Assembly: GCF_028823535.1 (NCBI RefSeq)
Contig: NZ_JAQIYM010000090.1
Coordinates: 310,001-374,000 of the forward strand
Direction: 5' to 3'
DNA: 64,000 bases
Source of the DNA: Pseudomonas serbica
GTDB lineage: Bacteria > Pseudomonadota > Gammaproteobacteria > Pseudomonadales > Pseudomonadaceae
A program made the translations under genes and the position numbers. The notes under the pieces were generated by a model, which saw nothing but the letters and a program-made list of their open reading frames with translations, ran no database searches and had not been told where the DNA came from. Positions 8,257-19,800 of this stretch are shown here, one piece after another. How positions within the stretch are numbered: the stretch's first letter is position 1; every line of letters starts with the position of its first letter.

Positions 8257-8675
8257 CCACTTCAGAGACGACCACTCAAACGGTGCATGACCGAATCTTT
8301 GGTTTGCTCAAGGCCAGCGGTATTGCCGAGCGTAATGTGCGTCCGACCCTGGCCAAACTCTGCGGTATTTCGCACCAAGCCGTATATCAGTGGTTCAGCA
8401 CCACTAAGACCATGCGTCCTGAACACCTGCTTGCGATTGCCAGGGAGTACCACACCACCATCGAATGGCTATTGACCGGGCATAACCCTACCCATCAAGG
8501 CGCAATTGCGCTTGATCCTGGGAAAGCTCGTAGGGAAACACTGGCACTGTTTGATCCGTTCAGGGAGACACTTGTCCAGTTGTCCGAATCACTGGAAACC
8601 ACGGACTCGGCGACCGCCTATAAGTTGCTGAAGATCGCGATGGATATGGGCAAGCTGAAGGAAACAGCGAAATGA
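8253..8675 (+). CDS. XRE-type helix-turn-helix protein
   Basis: This 140-residue protein has a Cro/C1-type helix-turn-helix at about residues 28-70, with the pattern LAKLCGISHQAVYQW, then MRPEHLLAIAREYHTTIEWLLTG. It resembles phage-type and Pseudomonas regulators that pair this motif with a short helical tail rather than a peptidase domain. The ATG at 8253 overlaps the previous stop, and its own stop overlaps the ATG of the membrane-protein gene at 8672. The three genes are therefore likely translated as one unit. It may regulate this operon or a neighbouring element. Confidence 0.8.
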   Translation: MTTSETTTQTVHDRIFGLLKASGIAERNVRPTLAKLCGISHQAVYQWFSTTKTMRPEHLLAIAREYHTTIEWLLTGHNPTHQGAIALDPGKARRETLALFDPFRETLVQLSESLETTDSATAYKLLKIAMDMGKLKETAK

Positions 8676-9457
8676 CCATCGAACTGGCTGCCATGCTGAC
8701 GTTCGGACTTGTCAGTGCTACTGCTTTTTGCCTAGCAAGCCTCCAACGCTGGGCGAACGTTGACTGGTGGATAGTGCCCTTCAATATCACCCTGCTGCTC
8801 CTCTTGCAGGTTGCCTTTACTGATTACGGCCCCTTCACATCGTTCATGCAGTTTTATGAGTTGGAGATCCACTGCAGCATCGTCCTGATGCCGATGTTCT
8901 ATTACGCCATGATTGGTTGCGACTACGTTGCGCTGGCCAGGATACGCAGATCAGACCTGAGAAAAAGATTCGCCGAACTAGGGCCTGGAGCCAATATCTT
9001 CGGCAACCCGCTTCGCCCTTGGAGCTGGTTGACCTACAGCCTCTATCAAGACGCATCGTCCAGGCTAAATAGACTTGGCCACCAGGTTGAACGGAGAGCT
9101 GCGGGGCATGAACGACTGAAGGCCACACGACAGTTCGCTAAGCTCGCCCGCGAGAACTATGCCGAGTTGTGCCGCAAGCGCTCACAACATGCCTACCTGA
9201 ATGAAGACGGCATGCTGGAGGATGGGCCTTGGGCCAAGGATGCTCGCAACTTTATCGTCGACGTTGCCCTTCCGCATATCCACCCGTGGAACCAACGGCT
9301 GCCACTTACCGTAGAGGAATTGGCGAGCCTGCTGAACGAGTTGATCATCCCGGCAGGGTCTGCACCAGAGCCCGAGGAGCAATTGCCCATCGAAGAAGCG
9401 CGGGATGTTGAAGAGCCCGAGGAGCAAGCCGCCACACTCCTGCGGGCAGCAGGCTAG
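8672..9457 (+). CDS. Unknown membrane protein, 261 aa
   Basis: This protein has two or three N-terminal membrane segments in the first 85 residues (including MLTFGLVSATAFCLASL and PFNITLLLLLQVAF). A long charged cytoplasmic-looking helical region and an acidic C-terminal tail (EEPEEQ) follow. Its start codon overlaps the stop of the XRE-type regulator, implying translational coupling and a joint role. The pairing of a DNA-binding protein with a membrane protein is seen in some stress and defence operons, but no family was recognised. Confidence 0.6.
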   Translation: MTIELAAMLTFGLVSATAFCLASLQRWANVDWWIVPFNITLLLLLQVAFTDYGPFTSFMQFYELEIHCSIVLMPMFYYAMIGCDYVALARIRRSDLRKRFAELGPGANIFGNPLRPWSWLTYSLYQDASSRLNRLGHQVERRAAGHERLKATRQFAKLARENYAELCRKRSQHAYLNEDGMLEDGPWAKDARNFIVDVALPHIHPWNQRLPLTVEELASLLNELIIPAGSAPEPEEQLPIEEARDVEEPEEQAATLLRAAG

Positions 9458-9521
9458 AACCAGCCATAAGACTGAACCACGGCGATGCCAGTAGGGACTT
9501 CGGGCTCAGCCGCGAAGAAGC

Positions 9522-9547
9522 CAGCGCAGCCTGTGAAGGCTGCGCTG
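9522..9547. terminator. Long hairpin between the membrane protein gene and serS
   Basis: A perfect 10-bp stem (CAGCGCAGCC with GGCTGCGCTG, loop TGTGAA) lies between the two convergent genes. T tracts are weak on both sides, so it is probably an imperfect terminator serving both. Confidence 0.6.
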
Positions 9548-9554
9548 AGGGTTA

Positions 9555-10841
9555 TTACTGGCCAATCACGTCGATGCCGCCCATGTAAGGGCGCAACGCC
9601 ACCGGCACCACAATCGAGCCGTCAGCCTGCTGGTAGTTTTCCAACACGGCCACCAACGTACGACCGACTGCCAGACCAGAGCCATTCAGCGTGTGCACCA
9701 GCTCTGGTTTGCCGGTGGTAGGGTTGCGCCAGCGGGCCATCATGCGACGGGCCTGGAAGTCGCCACAGTTCGAGCAGGAGGAGATTTCTCGGTACTTCTC
9801 CTGGCTTGGGATCCACACTTCCAAGTCGTAAGTCTTGACCGCGCTAAAGCCCATGTCGCCAGTGCACAAGGCCAGCACACGATATGGAAGACCCAGCAAT
9901 TGCAGCACCTTCTCGGCATGCCCAGTCATGGTCTCCAACGCGGCCTCGGACTGATCCGGGGTCACGATGTGTACCATTTCCACCTTGTCGAACTGGTGCT
10001 GACGAATCAGGCCTCTGGTGTCGCGACCGGACGATCCAGCTTCGCTGCGGAAACACGGCGTGTGCGCGACCAAGCGAATAGGCAAGTCTTTCGCATCGAG
10101 TACGGCGCCGGCGACGGTGTTGGTTAAGGTCACCTCCGACGTCGGGATCAGGTAAAGATCCCCTTCCCCCGGCCTGCTGATCTTGAACAGATCCTCTTCG
10201 AACTTCGGCAGTTGCCCGGTACCCTTCAACGCAGCAGCTTGCACCAGGTAAGGGGTGTAGGCTTCTTCGTAGCCGTGGGCTTCGCTGGTATGCAGGTCGA
10301 GCATGAACTGCGCCAGCGCCCGGTGCAGGCGTGCAATAGGCCCACACATGATCGCAAACCGCGAGCCGGAGAGTTTCGTAGCGATGTCGAAATTCAGCCA
10401 GCCCAAATTCTCACCCAGTGTCACGTGATCGTTTACCGGGAAGTCAAACTCGCTCGGCGCTCCCCATCTGCGCACTTCGACGTTACCGCTTTCATCTTCA
10501 CCGACGGGTACCGACGCATGAGGCAAGTTGGGGATCGCCATCATGATGGCGTCCAGTTCCGCCTGAATACCCTCGAGCTTGTTTTTGCACTCAACCAATT
10601 CTGTGGCCGTGGCCGCTTCATCTGCCGTCAGAGGCGCGATGTCTTCACCGCGCTGCTTGGCCTGACCAATGGCTTTGGCCCGGCTATTACGCTCTGACTG
10701 AAGTTGCTCGGTGCGGGTCTGAATCGCCTTTCGCTGGGATTCCAACATCTCCAAGCGGCCAACGTCCAATGTGAACCCGCGACTTGCCAGGCGCAGAGCA
10801 ATAGCTCCCAGGTCAGTGCGTAACAGTTTTTGGTCGAGCAT
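9555..10841 (-). CDS. serS: Seryl-tRNA synthetase
   Basis: This is a full-length (428 aa) class II seryl-tRNA synthetase. It charges tRNA-Ser, and also tRNA-Sec, with serine in the cytoplasm. The N-terminal long antiparallel coiled-coil that grips the tRNA variable arm spans about residues 1-105. The catalytic core follows, with the TSEV region, motif 2 (CFRSEAGSSGRDTRGLIR) and motif 3 (GSGLAVGRTLVAVLEN). AGGAG lies upstream of the ATG. All key elements seem intact, so the copy should work. A chromosomal serS is normally present in Pseudomonas, which makes this a likely second copy that may confer resistance to an inhibitor or adapt charging to the replicon's needs. Confidence 0.95.
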   Translation of the reverse strand: MLDQKLLRTDLGAIALRLASRGFTLDVGRLEMLESQRKAIQTRTEQLQSERNSRAKAIGQAKQRGEDIAPLTADEAATATELVECKNKLEGIQAELDAIMMAIPNLPHASVPVGEDESGNVEVRRWGAPSEFDFPVNDHVTLGENLGWLNFDIATKLSGSRFAIMCGPIARLHRALAQFMLDLHTSEAHGYEEAYTPYLVQAAALKGTGQLPKFEEDLFKISRPGEGDLYLIPTSEVTLTNTVAGAVLDAKDLPIRLVAHTPCFRSEAGSSGRDTRGLIRQHQFDKVEMVHIVTPDQSEAALETMTGHAEKVLQLLGLPYRVLALCTGDMGFSAVKTYDLEVWIPSQEKYREISSCSNCGDFQARRMMARWRNPTTGKPELVHTLNGSGLAVGRTLVAVLENYQQADGSIVVPVALRPYMGGIDVIGQ

Positions 10842-10968
10842 TTCGAACTCCTGTCATCCGTTTTTACTCAAGAGTAAGGGCGGGTAGACCCCTATAATTG
10901 CTAAATAATGACCTTCACTGAGGGCTGTTTGAGAGCTCATTTCTGAGTCCAATTGCCCCGTAGAGGAC

Positions 10969-11601
10969 TTAGACTGCGTTGCAGTAGTCATCGATGTACT
11001 TGAGCTGTCGCCGATAGAAAATGTGCTTTGATTCAATCCCCGCCATGCGAGCTGTCAGCGCGGACTCCAGTGGCACGTCCGTAAGCACTCGCCAGAACGT
11101 CAAAAGTACAATCCACAACGCCTTGAGGTTGTGTTCGTAGGCAGTTCGACTATCGAAGCTCTCTACATGGTCAAGGGCTTCGACCGCTTTGGCGAGCTTA
11201 CCCACGATGATCACATAGCTCAGGATATGTGCCTGCTCATCGCCGGACTGTTGGCGACCATCAAGGGCGCCCTGCAAATCATCTTCAGCGCCTGTGATGT
11301 TCCACAGCGGCAGATTCAAGGTGTTTGCAGAGGACATCACGATGATCAGTGCATCGAGGACTGTTTTCGTCAGGCTCTTGGAGTCAACGCCCTCCTTCGT
11401 AACCAGGGCTTGCGCCATTTTCCCTGAGTATTTGCCCAGGTGAAGCGTGTGGTGAGCAATCCTGGCCTGAATACGCAGCAAGCAGATGTCGCTATGGTAG
11501 ATCTCATCGTGCTTCAGTTGCTTGAACTGCAGCTTCTCTAGTCGGTCTGCCGCCTGCATCGGGGTTTGGGCAGCATCGCTCACGATTTTGAGGCTGGTCA
11601 T
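10969..11601 (-). CDS. Unknown all-helical protein, 210 aa
   Basis: The upstream extension of this frame (to 11850) is Arg/Pro-rich and poorly protein-like, so I place the start at the ATG at 11601 (MTSLKIVSDAAQ). The protein appears entirely helical, with a segment LLRIQARIAHHTLHLGKYSGKM followed by DALIIVMSSANTLNLPLWNI. The arrangement is faintly like small helical phosphohydrolases of the MazG group, but the metal-binding EExxE pattern is not clear, so I do not assign it. It lies upstream of serS on the same strand with a 127-bp gap. Confidence 0.55.
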   Translation of the reverse strand: MTSLKIVSDAAQTPMQAADRLEKLQFKQLKHDEIYHSDICLLRIQARIAHHTLHLGKYSGKMAQALVTKEGVDSKSLTKTVLDALIIVMSSANTLNLPLWNITGAEDDLQGALDGRQQSGDEQAHILSYVIIVGKLAKAVEALDHVESFDSRTAYEHNLKALWIVLLTFWRVLTDVPLESALTARMAGIESKHIFYRRQLKYIDDYCNAV

Positions 11602-11985
11602 GTCTATTGGCTCTGTACATCGTCTAGGGAGACAGCGAATATACCGAAAACCCAGTGAAATGAAAGCCATCCGCCAGCGAGATGAGCATCGCGGGTGAAA
11701 AATTTGCGATGGAGCATTGGCCTTTCCCTTGCCTGGCAAGGGCTGGGCACGCCAATTGGCAATTGATATTATTCGTTTTACCCCTGTGTTGCGAAATACG
11801 AGTGGGCTACACGAGAGGCCATTGATCACCCTAATGGCCCTCGCCGACATCAGTTTAAGCCAGTAAATACGGGATAAGACCCTCGATCTTTTTCTGTCAA
11901 TATATAATCAAATAATCTAGAATCCCGCCCCATTGGTTAACAATAAAAAGCGCCCTCCAGGCGCATAAAATAACGGAAGTCACCA
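11602..11985. other. Divergent intergenic region upstream of tpsB
   Basis: No gene is visible. The region has a hairpin (CCTTGCC with GGCAAGG near 11725-11750), an AT-rich stretch with TGTCAATATAT at 11895-11905, and a small GCGCC/GGCGC hairpin just before the tpsB ribosome site. It must contain the promoters of the minus-strand helical-protein gene and of tpsB. Confidence 0.4.
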
Positions 11986-13647
11986 ATGCGATTTTCTCTG
12001 AATCTGCTTACTGCGGCCATTTTGCTGCAGACTGCCTCTGTTTATGCGGCCTCCCCCTATATTCCAGACGCAGGTCAGGCCATCCGGATTCTCGAGCCGA
12101 CCAACAGCTATCAGCCGTCTGACTTCAAAGTAAATCTGCAGGCTCCTCGCTCTGCTGAAGCGAAATCCAATGCAAAGCCTGGCGGCGCTACCATCCAGGT
12201 CAGTCAGTTTGAAATCGGGGGCAACAGCGCAATCCCGACGGATGTACTGCAGAAGCTGGTGGAAAGTTCTGTTGGTAAAGAGCTCACGTTGGCTGAGATC
12301 CAGGACGCTGCCGACGCGATCTCCAATTACTACCACCGTGAAGGATTTTTCCTGGCCAAGGCTTACCTGCCCCGTCAGGAAATCACAGACGGCAAGATCA
12401 AAATTGAGATCCTTGAGGGTAAGTACGACAACATCGGCCTGCACAACACCTCAAGAACCTCGGATGCCACGCTCAACCGCTTTCTCGGTGACTTCGCGAC
12501 CGATGATGTGGTGTACCGCACATCGCTTGAGCGTAAGCTGCTGCTGATCTCTGACCTTCCAGGCACTGGGGTAAACTCAACCCTGAAGCCGGGTAGCCGA
12601 GTGGGCACCACCGCGCTTGACGTGGATATCAAGCAGAAAGAACTCATTAGCGGCTACGTTGACGCCGACAACTACGGCAACAAGTACACCGGCACCAACC
12701 GCATGGGCGTGACAGTTAATGTCAACAGCCCGCTGGGGATCGGTGATCAGCTCACCACCCGTGTGATGGCATCTGAGGGTAAACAGCAATACGGGCGAAT
12801 TGCCTATCAGGCCCCGGTAGGTGGCTCAGGTTTGCAGCTAGGCAGCTCCTTCTCCGAGATGGATTATCGACTGGGCCGTGAGTTTGGTTTCTTCGAGGCC
12901 CATGGCACTTCGCGTGTTACCAGTGCTTACGGCCTCTACCCTATCGTGCGCACGCGTCAAACCAACCTGAACGCGTCTTTGCAATTCGACAACACGGTAC
13001 TCAAGGACGACGTCGATCTGTTTGAGAGCAAATCACAGAAGACGATCAACAGCTGGTCGTTCGGTCTGAGCGGAAGTGCCTATGACGAATTCCTGGGCGG
13101 TGGGCTCAACAGCTTTGCTGTCAACTATCATGCCGGCGTGGTGAACATTCAGTCAGCTGACGTCAAAGCCATCGACGATCTATCTGCTGGCACCGATGGT
13201 CATTACACCAAAATCGACGGCATGTTCTCCAGAACCCAACGCATCACCGACAAGCTGAGTCTGGCTGCCCGGCTCAGCGGCCAACTTGCAGATAACAACC
13301 TGGACTCTGCTGAGAAGTTCGATGTCGGCGGCGCCCAGGCAGTCAGGGCCTTCAAACAGGGTGACTCCAGTGGCGATACCGGGTGGCTCGCCAACCTGGA
13401 CTTGCATTACTCCCTAACAGATATGGTCGTGCTGAACACTTTCTATGACATTGGCCAAGTGCACATCAATCAGGATGCTTGGGACAATTCGAAGAATAAG
13501 GCAACAAAATCCGGTGCGGGTGTTGGTGTAGACCTCTTCGGGAAAGACTGGAAGGTCAGCATGGTTGGGTCATGGAAAGTCTCCGGATCCACAGAGTCGA
13601 CCCCAGACAGCCATCAATTCTGGGTTCAATTGATTAAATCGTTCTAA
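11986..13647 (+). CDS. TpsB outer-membrane transporter (ShlB/FhaC family)
   Basis: This is the 553-residue partner transporter of a two-partner (type Vb) secretion system. It forms an outer-membrane beta-barrel that exports the TpsA proteins encoded next to it. A signal peptide ends near residue 21 (SVYAA). POTRA domains follow (about residues 60-220; IQVSQFEIGGNSAI and then a GFFLAKAYLPRQEI segment). The C-terminal two thirds alternate like a 16-strand barrel and end in a terminal aromatic (IKSF). The VRAF segment (GGAQAVRAFKQGD) corresponds to the conserved L6-loop VRGY-type motif of the family. GGAAG precedes the ATG. It is about 200 bp upstream of the first tpsA and ends in a terminator, so tpsA transcription is probably separate. 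Confidence 0.92.
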   Translation: MRFSLNLLTAAILLQTASVYAASPYIPDAGQAIRILEPTNSYQPSDFKVNLQAPRSAEAKSNAKPGGATIQVSQFEIGGNSAIPTDVLQKLVESSVGKELTLAEIQDAADAISNYYHREGFFLAKAYLPRQEITDGKIKIEILEGKYDNIGLHNTSRTSDATLNRFLGDFATDDVVYRTSLERKLLLISDLPGTGVNSTLKPGSRVGTTALDVDIKQKELISGYVDADNYGNKYTGTNRMGVTVNVNSPLGIGDQLTTRVMASEGKQQYGRIAYQAPVGGSGLQLGSSFSEMDYRLGREFGFFEAHGTSRVTSAYGLYPIVRTRQTNLNASLQFDNTVLKDDVDLFESKSQKTINSWSFGLSGSAYDEFLGGGLNSFAVNYHAGVVNIQSADVKAIDDLSAGTDGHYTKIDGMFSRTQRITDKLSLAARLSGQLADNNLDSAEKFDVGGAQAVRAFKQGDSSGDTGWLANLDLHYSLTDMVVLNTFYDIGQVHINQDAWDNSKNKATKSGAGVGVDLFGKDWKVSMVGSWKVSGSTESTPDSHQFWVQLIKSF

Positions 13648-13668
13648 AGGCTTCAATCTGTTCGGTAG

Positions 13669-13692
13669 AAAGCAGGCCTGGCCTGCTTTTTC
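13669..13692 (+). terminator. Rho-independent terminator after tpsB
   Basis: A 9-bp stem (AAAGCAGGC with GCCTGCTTT, loop CTG) is followed by a T-rich tract. It separates tpsB transcription from the first tpsA gene. Confidence 0.85.
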
Positions 13693-13787
13693 TGTTTCTG
13701 TTTCTGGATAATTACCTTATTTTCTCCGAACAGGCCTAACAGGCTCCAGTAGTGGGTACCTCATTATCAGTTTTAGAGATATGATAT

Positions 13788-13830
13788 GATGTGAATTGAC
13801 AATAATAAGAATACTTACCACGAGTAAGTC
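13788..13830 (+). promoter_or_regulatory. Duplicated tpsA leader, copy 1
   Basis: The stretch TGTGAATTGACAATAATAAG, then a hairpin ACTTAC CACGA GTAAGT, is repeated almost exactly before the second tpsA gene. TTGACA could be a -35 box, and the hairpin sits just before the ribosome site, where it could control translation. The conservation of this noncoding stretch indicates duplication together with the gene and possibly shared regulation. Confidence 0.5.
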
Positions 13831-13844
13831 CAAGGTAATGCCCA

Positions 13845-16800
13845 GTGAACAAAATCCACAATATCATTTGGAGCACGACTCAGAACGCCTGGATCGTGGT
13901 CGCTGAGGGCACAAAGCGCAGCGCAAAATCCGGCGCGAAAGCGCTTAACGTAATGATCGCGCTGATTCTGCTGTCCCCGGCTGGCGCCTCCGCTGCAACC
14001 CTTCCGCAGGGTGGCGTGATCAGTGTGGGACAGGGCACCATCGTCAACAACGGTGGCAACCAACTCGTCATCAAACAGACCACCGATAAACTAGGTGTCA
14101 ATTGGCAGAGCTTTAATGTCGGCGCCGACGGCCAGGTGATATTCACCCAGCCGAGCAAAGAATCGATAGCGCTGAACCGCGTCGTCGGTAGCGATGGCAG
14201 CGCGATTCTCGGCAAGATCGACGCCAACGGCCAGGTATTCCTGATCAACCCGAACGGGGTGATTTTCGGCAAAGATGCTCAGGTCAACGTCGGCGGCTTG
14301 GTCGCTTCTACGATGAATATCACCGATGAAAAATTCAAGAACAGTGATTACTCTTTCACCGCCGATGGCGGCAAAAATGGTGAAGTGATCAACCTTGGCC
14401 AACTGCAAGCCGCTGACGGCGGTTACGTCGCCCTGCTTGGAAAATCGGTCAAGAACAACGGTATCATTAAGGCCAAGCTTGGCACAGCGGCTATGGCCGC
14501 TGGTGATGCTGTGACGCTGGACTTTGCTGGCGATGGTCTGGTCAACATTCAGGTCAAACAAAGCAGCGTTAACGCCCTGGTCGAGAACAAAGGCCTGATC
14601 AAAACTGACGGAGGCAGTGTGTTGATGACGGCGCGGGCTTCAAATGCTCTGCTCAATACCGTCGTCAACAACGAGGGTGTCATCGAGGCGCAAACCATTG
14701 GTTCTCGAGGCGGGAAAATCTTCCTTGATGGCGGTATGGAAGGCGGCACTTTAGAGGTCGCTGGAACGCTGGATGCCAGCGCTCCCACAACCGGTGACGG
14801 CGGATTCATTGAGACCTCGGCAAAAAATGTAAAAATCGCGGCGGATACGAGGGTCACGACCTTAAGCAAAGCTGGAAAAACAGGCCTATGGCTTGTTGAT
14901 CCGCAGGACTTTACGATTTATGGCGGCAATGACCCTCTCAGCAGTTTCGGCATTGGTGTTGACACCCTGGTCAGCAATCTTTCCAGTACAAACGTAGCAT
15001 TGGAAACCTCAAGCGCGTTCGGCTGGGGTGGGAAAATGACCCTCTACGGTGATCTTTCCTGGAGTGCAGACACCACGTTGACGCTGACTGCCCATACCGG
15101 CATCGAATTATACGGCAACATCAATGTCAACGGCGCAAATGGCGGCCTAGCCTTAAATTATGGTGCCGATCCGAGATCCAACGCACAGACCATCGGTTTC
15201 TTTGGGCATACCATAAACCTGAACGGTGCCAACTCCACATTCGCACTAAATGGAGAAAACTACCAAGTCATTCGAAATCTTGCCGACCTACAAAATTGGA
15301 ACACCGGATCGGTATCCGGTAATTATGTGATCGGCAACAACATCAATGCAGCCTCGTCAAATTCCTGGGACGGAGGTCTTGGTTACAAGCCTATGGGCAC
15401 CTTGGTCAACCCCTTCACAGGTGTCTTACTAGGGCTTGGCCATTCCATCACCGATCTCACCATCAATCGGGGGAGCGATGCTGGGATTGGGCTTATTGGC
15501 TACGCCACCGGGGCTTCCGTTCGAAGTCTCAAGCTTTCTGGCAATGTGTTGGGCGGTAATAACACCGCCCTTCTCGCGGGATCCTTCAAAGAAGGCTATC
15601 TGAGTGACCTTGCACTCTCTGGAACCGTGAATGGCGGTACTAACAGCGGAGGTATCGCTGGTTACTTGTCAGGCAGTGTTGTTAACTTCGTCGACGTAAA
15701 ATCCAACGTCTCGGGCACTTCAAATGTCGGCGGCCTTGTCGGCCAATCTGCTGGTGGCTCTACTGCACCCACGACGATTAACAACCTCTCTGACAGTTCT
15801 TTCCAAGGGGACGTAAAAGCCACAGGCAACAATGTTGGTGGCGCTGTGGGCGTATCTGATTCAACCAATGTCGCCCAGGTGAAATCATCTGGCACCGTGG
15901 AAGGCGTAAACGAAATCGGCGGCCTTATTGGCAACGCCAGTTCTACCACTATCAACAAAGCCTACAGCGCATCGGCGGTAAAAGGCGGATACAACGTGGG
16001 TGGCTTGTTGGGCAAAGGCTACGGTTCGACCATTTCCATGGTTTACACTACGGGTGATGTGAGTGGGCAAAACTATGCCGCTGGATTGATCGGCACCGAT
16101 GATGGTGGAACGACCATTGACCAGGCTTTCTCGCTATCAAACGTAAAAACCAATGGATATGGAGCCGGTTTGATTGTCGACATGTCTGGAACGACAATCA
16201 CCAATTCATATTCATCGGGAAGCATCAGCGCAATTTCAGGCGCCCTCGACCCAACCAAAGTCGGCGGCTTTGCCTATAACGCGCTTAACGCCAATCTGGA
16301 TCGCGTTTACTCAACCACCTTCGCCGATGGTGGCTCTGGTTTCATCAGTCATTCGACAGGTGGAACGATTCAAAACGCAGTCTGGGATATTGATTTAACG
16401 GGCTCAGCTATCAGTGCGGTTGGCGTTGGTAAAACGAACTTGGAGATGCGTTCAGCTGCCACGTTTGCAGGCTGGGGCGCCGATACTATCGGCAGTGATC
16501 GCACCGCTCTGTGGCGTATCTACGATGGTAAAAGCGTTCCTCTCCTGACGTTTATGATGCCCTATGGATCTTCACCAGGCTCCGTAATATCCACGACCTA
16601 TCAAGGCCGAACACTCACATCAGCCGATATCGTCGTGCCTAGCTTCGGCTACGGTTCTGACACATTTTTCTACAGAGCAATCGCTGGTACTGGGTTAATC
16701 GGCGGGGATACCAGTGGTGGCTCGGCGATCCGGAATGCTGGCACCTATACCCTTGACCGATTTTATTCCAATCAAATGGGAATGAACTTTGATCAGCAAG

Positions 16801-19800
16801 GAGATTTCACCCTAACGGTTAACAAAAAAGACCTTTCAGCGACCGGTACTGGAGTGAATAAGGTTTACGATGGATCAAGTTTGGCCGACATCAATTTCAC
16901 ATCAGATGCCATCGCTGGCGACGACGTAGTGCTTTCTGCCTTGGCTACGTTTGACGACAAAAATGCGGGTACAGGCAAGACGGTAACAATTTCTGGAGCC
17001 ACTCTCGGTGGCGCTGACGCGGGCAACTATAATATCGTTTCACTTCCGACTACCGCAACAGCAGACATCAACAAGGCGATCCTCAACGTCACGGCCACAG
17101 GGGGCAATAAAGTCTACGATGGAACGGTTGCGGCATCAGTGACTCTCAGTGACAACCACTTTGGTGCCGACGATGTCGTGGTTAGTTCGACCGGCGTAAC
17201 GTTCTCTGACAAAAACGCCGGCACCGGAAAGGTCGTCTCAATCACTGGCATCAACGTGACAGGCGTGGATGCAGATAATTACATTTGGAACACGACCGCC
17301 TCCACCACGGCCAATATCACTAAGGCAGCGCTGAACGTGACCGCCGCAGGCGTGAGCAAAACGTACGACGGCACCACCGTCGCCGGCGCATCGCTAAACG
17401 ATAATCGCATTAGCGGCGATTCGCTGGTTGTAAGCGCTGGCTCCAAAAACTTCACCGACAAGAATGCCGGAACTGGTAAAACCATTACCGTCGGCGGCAT
17501 CACGGTGACCGGTGCTGACGCGTCCAACTACGTTTGGAACGCCACCACGACGACAACTGCAGACATTGCCAAAGCAGCCATGGCAGTCACTGCCATCGGC
17601 ACCAACAAGACCTACGATGGGAATACCAACGCTGGCGCAACCCTCAGTGACAACCGCCTCGGAACAGATGCGCTGGTACTCGGATATTCGTCCGGTAGTT
17701 TTGCAAACAAAAACGCAGGAGCCGGAAAAACCGTTACGGTGAGTGGCATCACCGTGACCGGTTCGGATGCATCGAACTACACGTGGAATACCTCTTCAGT
17801 CACCACCGCCGACATTGCCAAGAAAGCCCTCAACGTAACCGCCACAGGGGTGAGCAGGGCCTACGACGGCACCACCAGCGCAGGATCAACCCTAAGCGAC
17901 GACAGAATCGGTTCCGACGTGTTGGTTTTAGGCGCTGCCAGCAACGCCTTCGCGGATAAAAATGCGGGCACAGGCAAGACTGTCACGATCAGCGGAATAA
18001 CCGTCACGGGTGCGGATGCAGGAAACTACGTTTGGAACACCTCGACCTCCACCAGTGCTGATATCACCAAAGCTGCACTGACCGTGAGTGCATCAGGTAT
18101 CAACAAGACCTATGACGGAACCACAGACGCTAACGCGAATTTGAGCGACAATCGGATCGGTGCAGATGACCTGACTCTAACCTCTTCCGGCGAATCCTTC
18201 GCAGACAAAAATGCTGGCGTTGGTAAAACCATCACGGTCACCGGTATCAACGTAACCGGTGCCGATGCCGCCAACTATACTTGGAATACGACGGCGAGCA
18301 CGGCGGCGAATATCGCCAAGGCGGCGCTCAACGTCACCGCCACCGGTGTCAACAAAACCTATGACACCACGACGAATGCCGACGCCTCTCTGGCGGATAA
18401 CCGCATTGGCTCGGATGTCCTTACAGTCAGCGCTACCAGCAAAAACTTCAGCGGCAAGAACGCTGGCCTGAACAGAACCATCACCGTCACTGGCATCACC
18501 GTGACCGGGACTGACGCTTCAAACTATACGTGGAACACGACGGCGGTTACCTCGGCTGACATTGCCAAGGCCGCACTGAACGTCACGGCCACGGCGGCGA
18601 ACAGGGCCTACGATGGCACCACCAACGCGGGTTCGACGCTTGGCGATGACAGACTCGGCTCCGATGTCCTGACCTTAAGCGCCGGCAGTAGCACCTTCTC
18701 GGACAAAAATGCCGGCACCGGTAAAACCGTAACCGTCAGCGGGATTAACGTCACCGGTGCGGATGCGAGCAACTACACCTGGAATGCCTCGACCACGAGC
18801 AGTGCCGATATCACCAAGGCTGCCCTCACGGTGAGCGCATCAGGCCTCGACAAGACCTACGACGGAAGCACCAACGCCAGCACAACGCTCAGCGACAACC
18901 GGATTGGTTCGGATGTACTGGTCGTTAGCGCAGGCAGCAGCGCATTCACCGACAAAAATGCAGGTGCCGGTAAATTGGTCTCCGTCAATGGGATCACAGT
19001 CTCAGGCGCGGACGCGGCCAACTACACGTGGAACTCGTCTGCGGTGACCTCAGCGAATGTCGCCAAAGCCGCGCTGACTGTGACCGCTACTGGGGTAAAC
19101 AAAACGTATGACGGCACAATGACAGCCGGTATCACCTTGGGTGACAACCGCTTTGGCGCAGATGTGCTGAACGTGAGTTCAGCAGCAGCCACCTTCGCAA
19201 ACAAAAATGTCGGGGTCGGCAAGGCCCTCAATGTCACTGGTATCAACGTCACCGGAACTGACGCCGGGAACTACACGTTCAACACCACGGCAGCCACAAC
19301 AGCCGACATCACGAAAGCTGCTTTGACCGTGACGGCTTCTGGCGTAGGCAAAACCTACGATGGCACGACGGTAGCTTCAGCAAGCCTGAGTGATGACCGC
19401 ATCGGCTCCGACGTGTTAATCATAGGCTCTGGCGCTAAATCCTTCTCCGACAAAAATGCCGGCGTAGGTAAAAGCATCAACGTAGCCGGCATCACAGTAA
19501 CGGGTGCCGACGCCGGGAACTACGTTTGGAACACGACTGCCACCACCATGGCTGACATTGCCAAAGCGGCGCTCAACGTGACTGCCTCTGGCGTTAACAG
19601 AACCTATGATGGAACCACCAACGCCAGTTCAACGCTCAGCGACGACAGGATCGGCACTGATGTTCTGGCCTTGACTGCAGGAAGCAGCACCTTCGCTGAC
19701 AAGAATGCGGGCACCGGCAAGACGGTCTCCGTCAGCGGCATTTCCGTCACGGGTGTCGATGCAGTCAACTACGTTTGGAACACTTCCGCAACGACCAGTG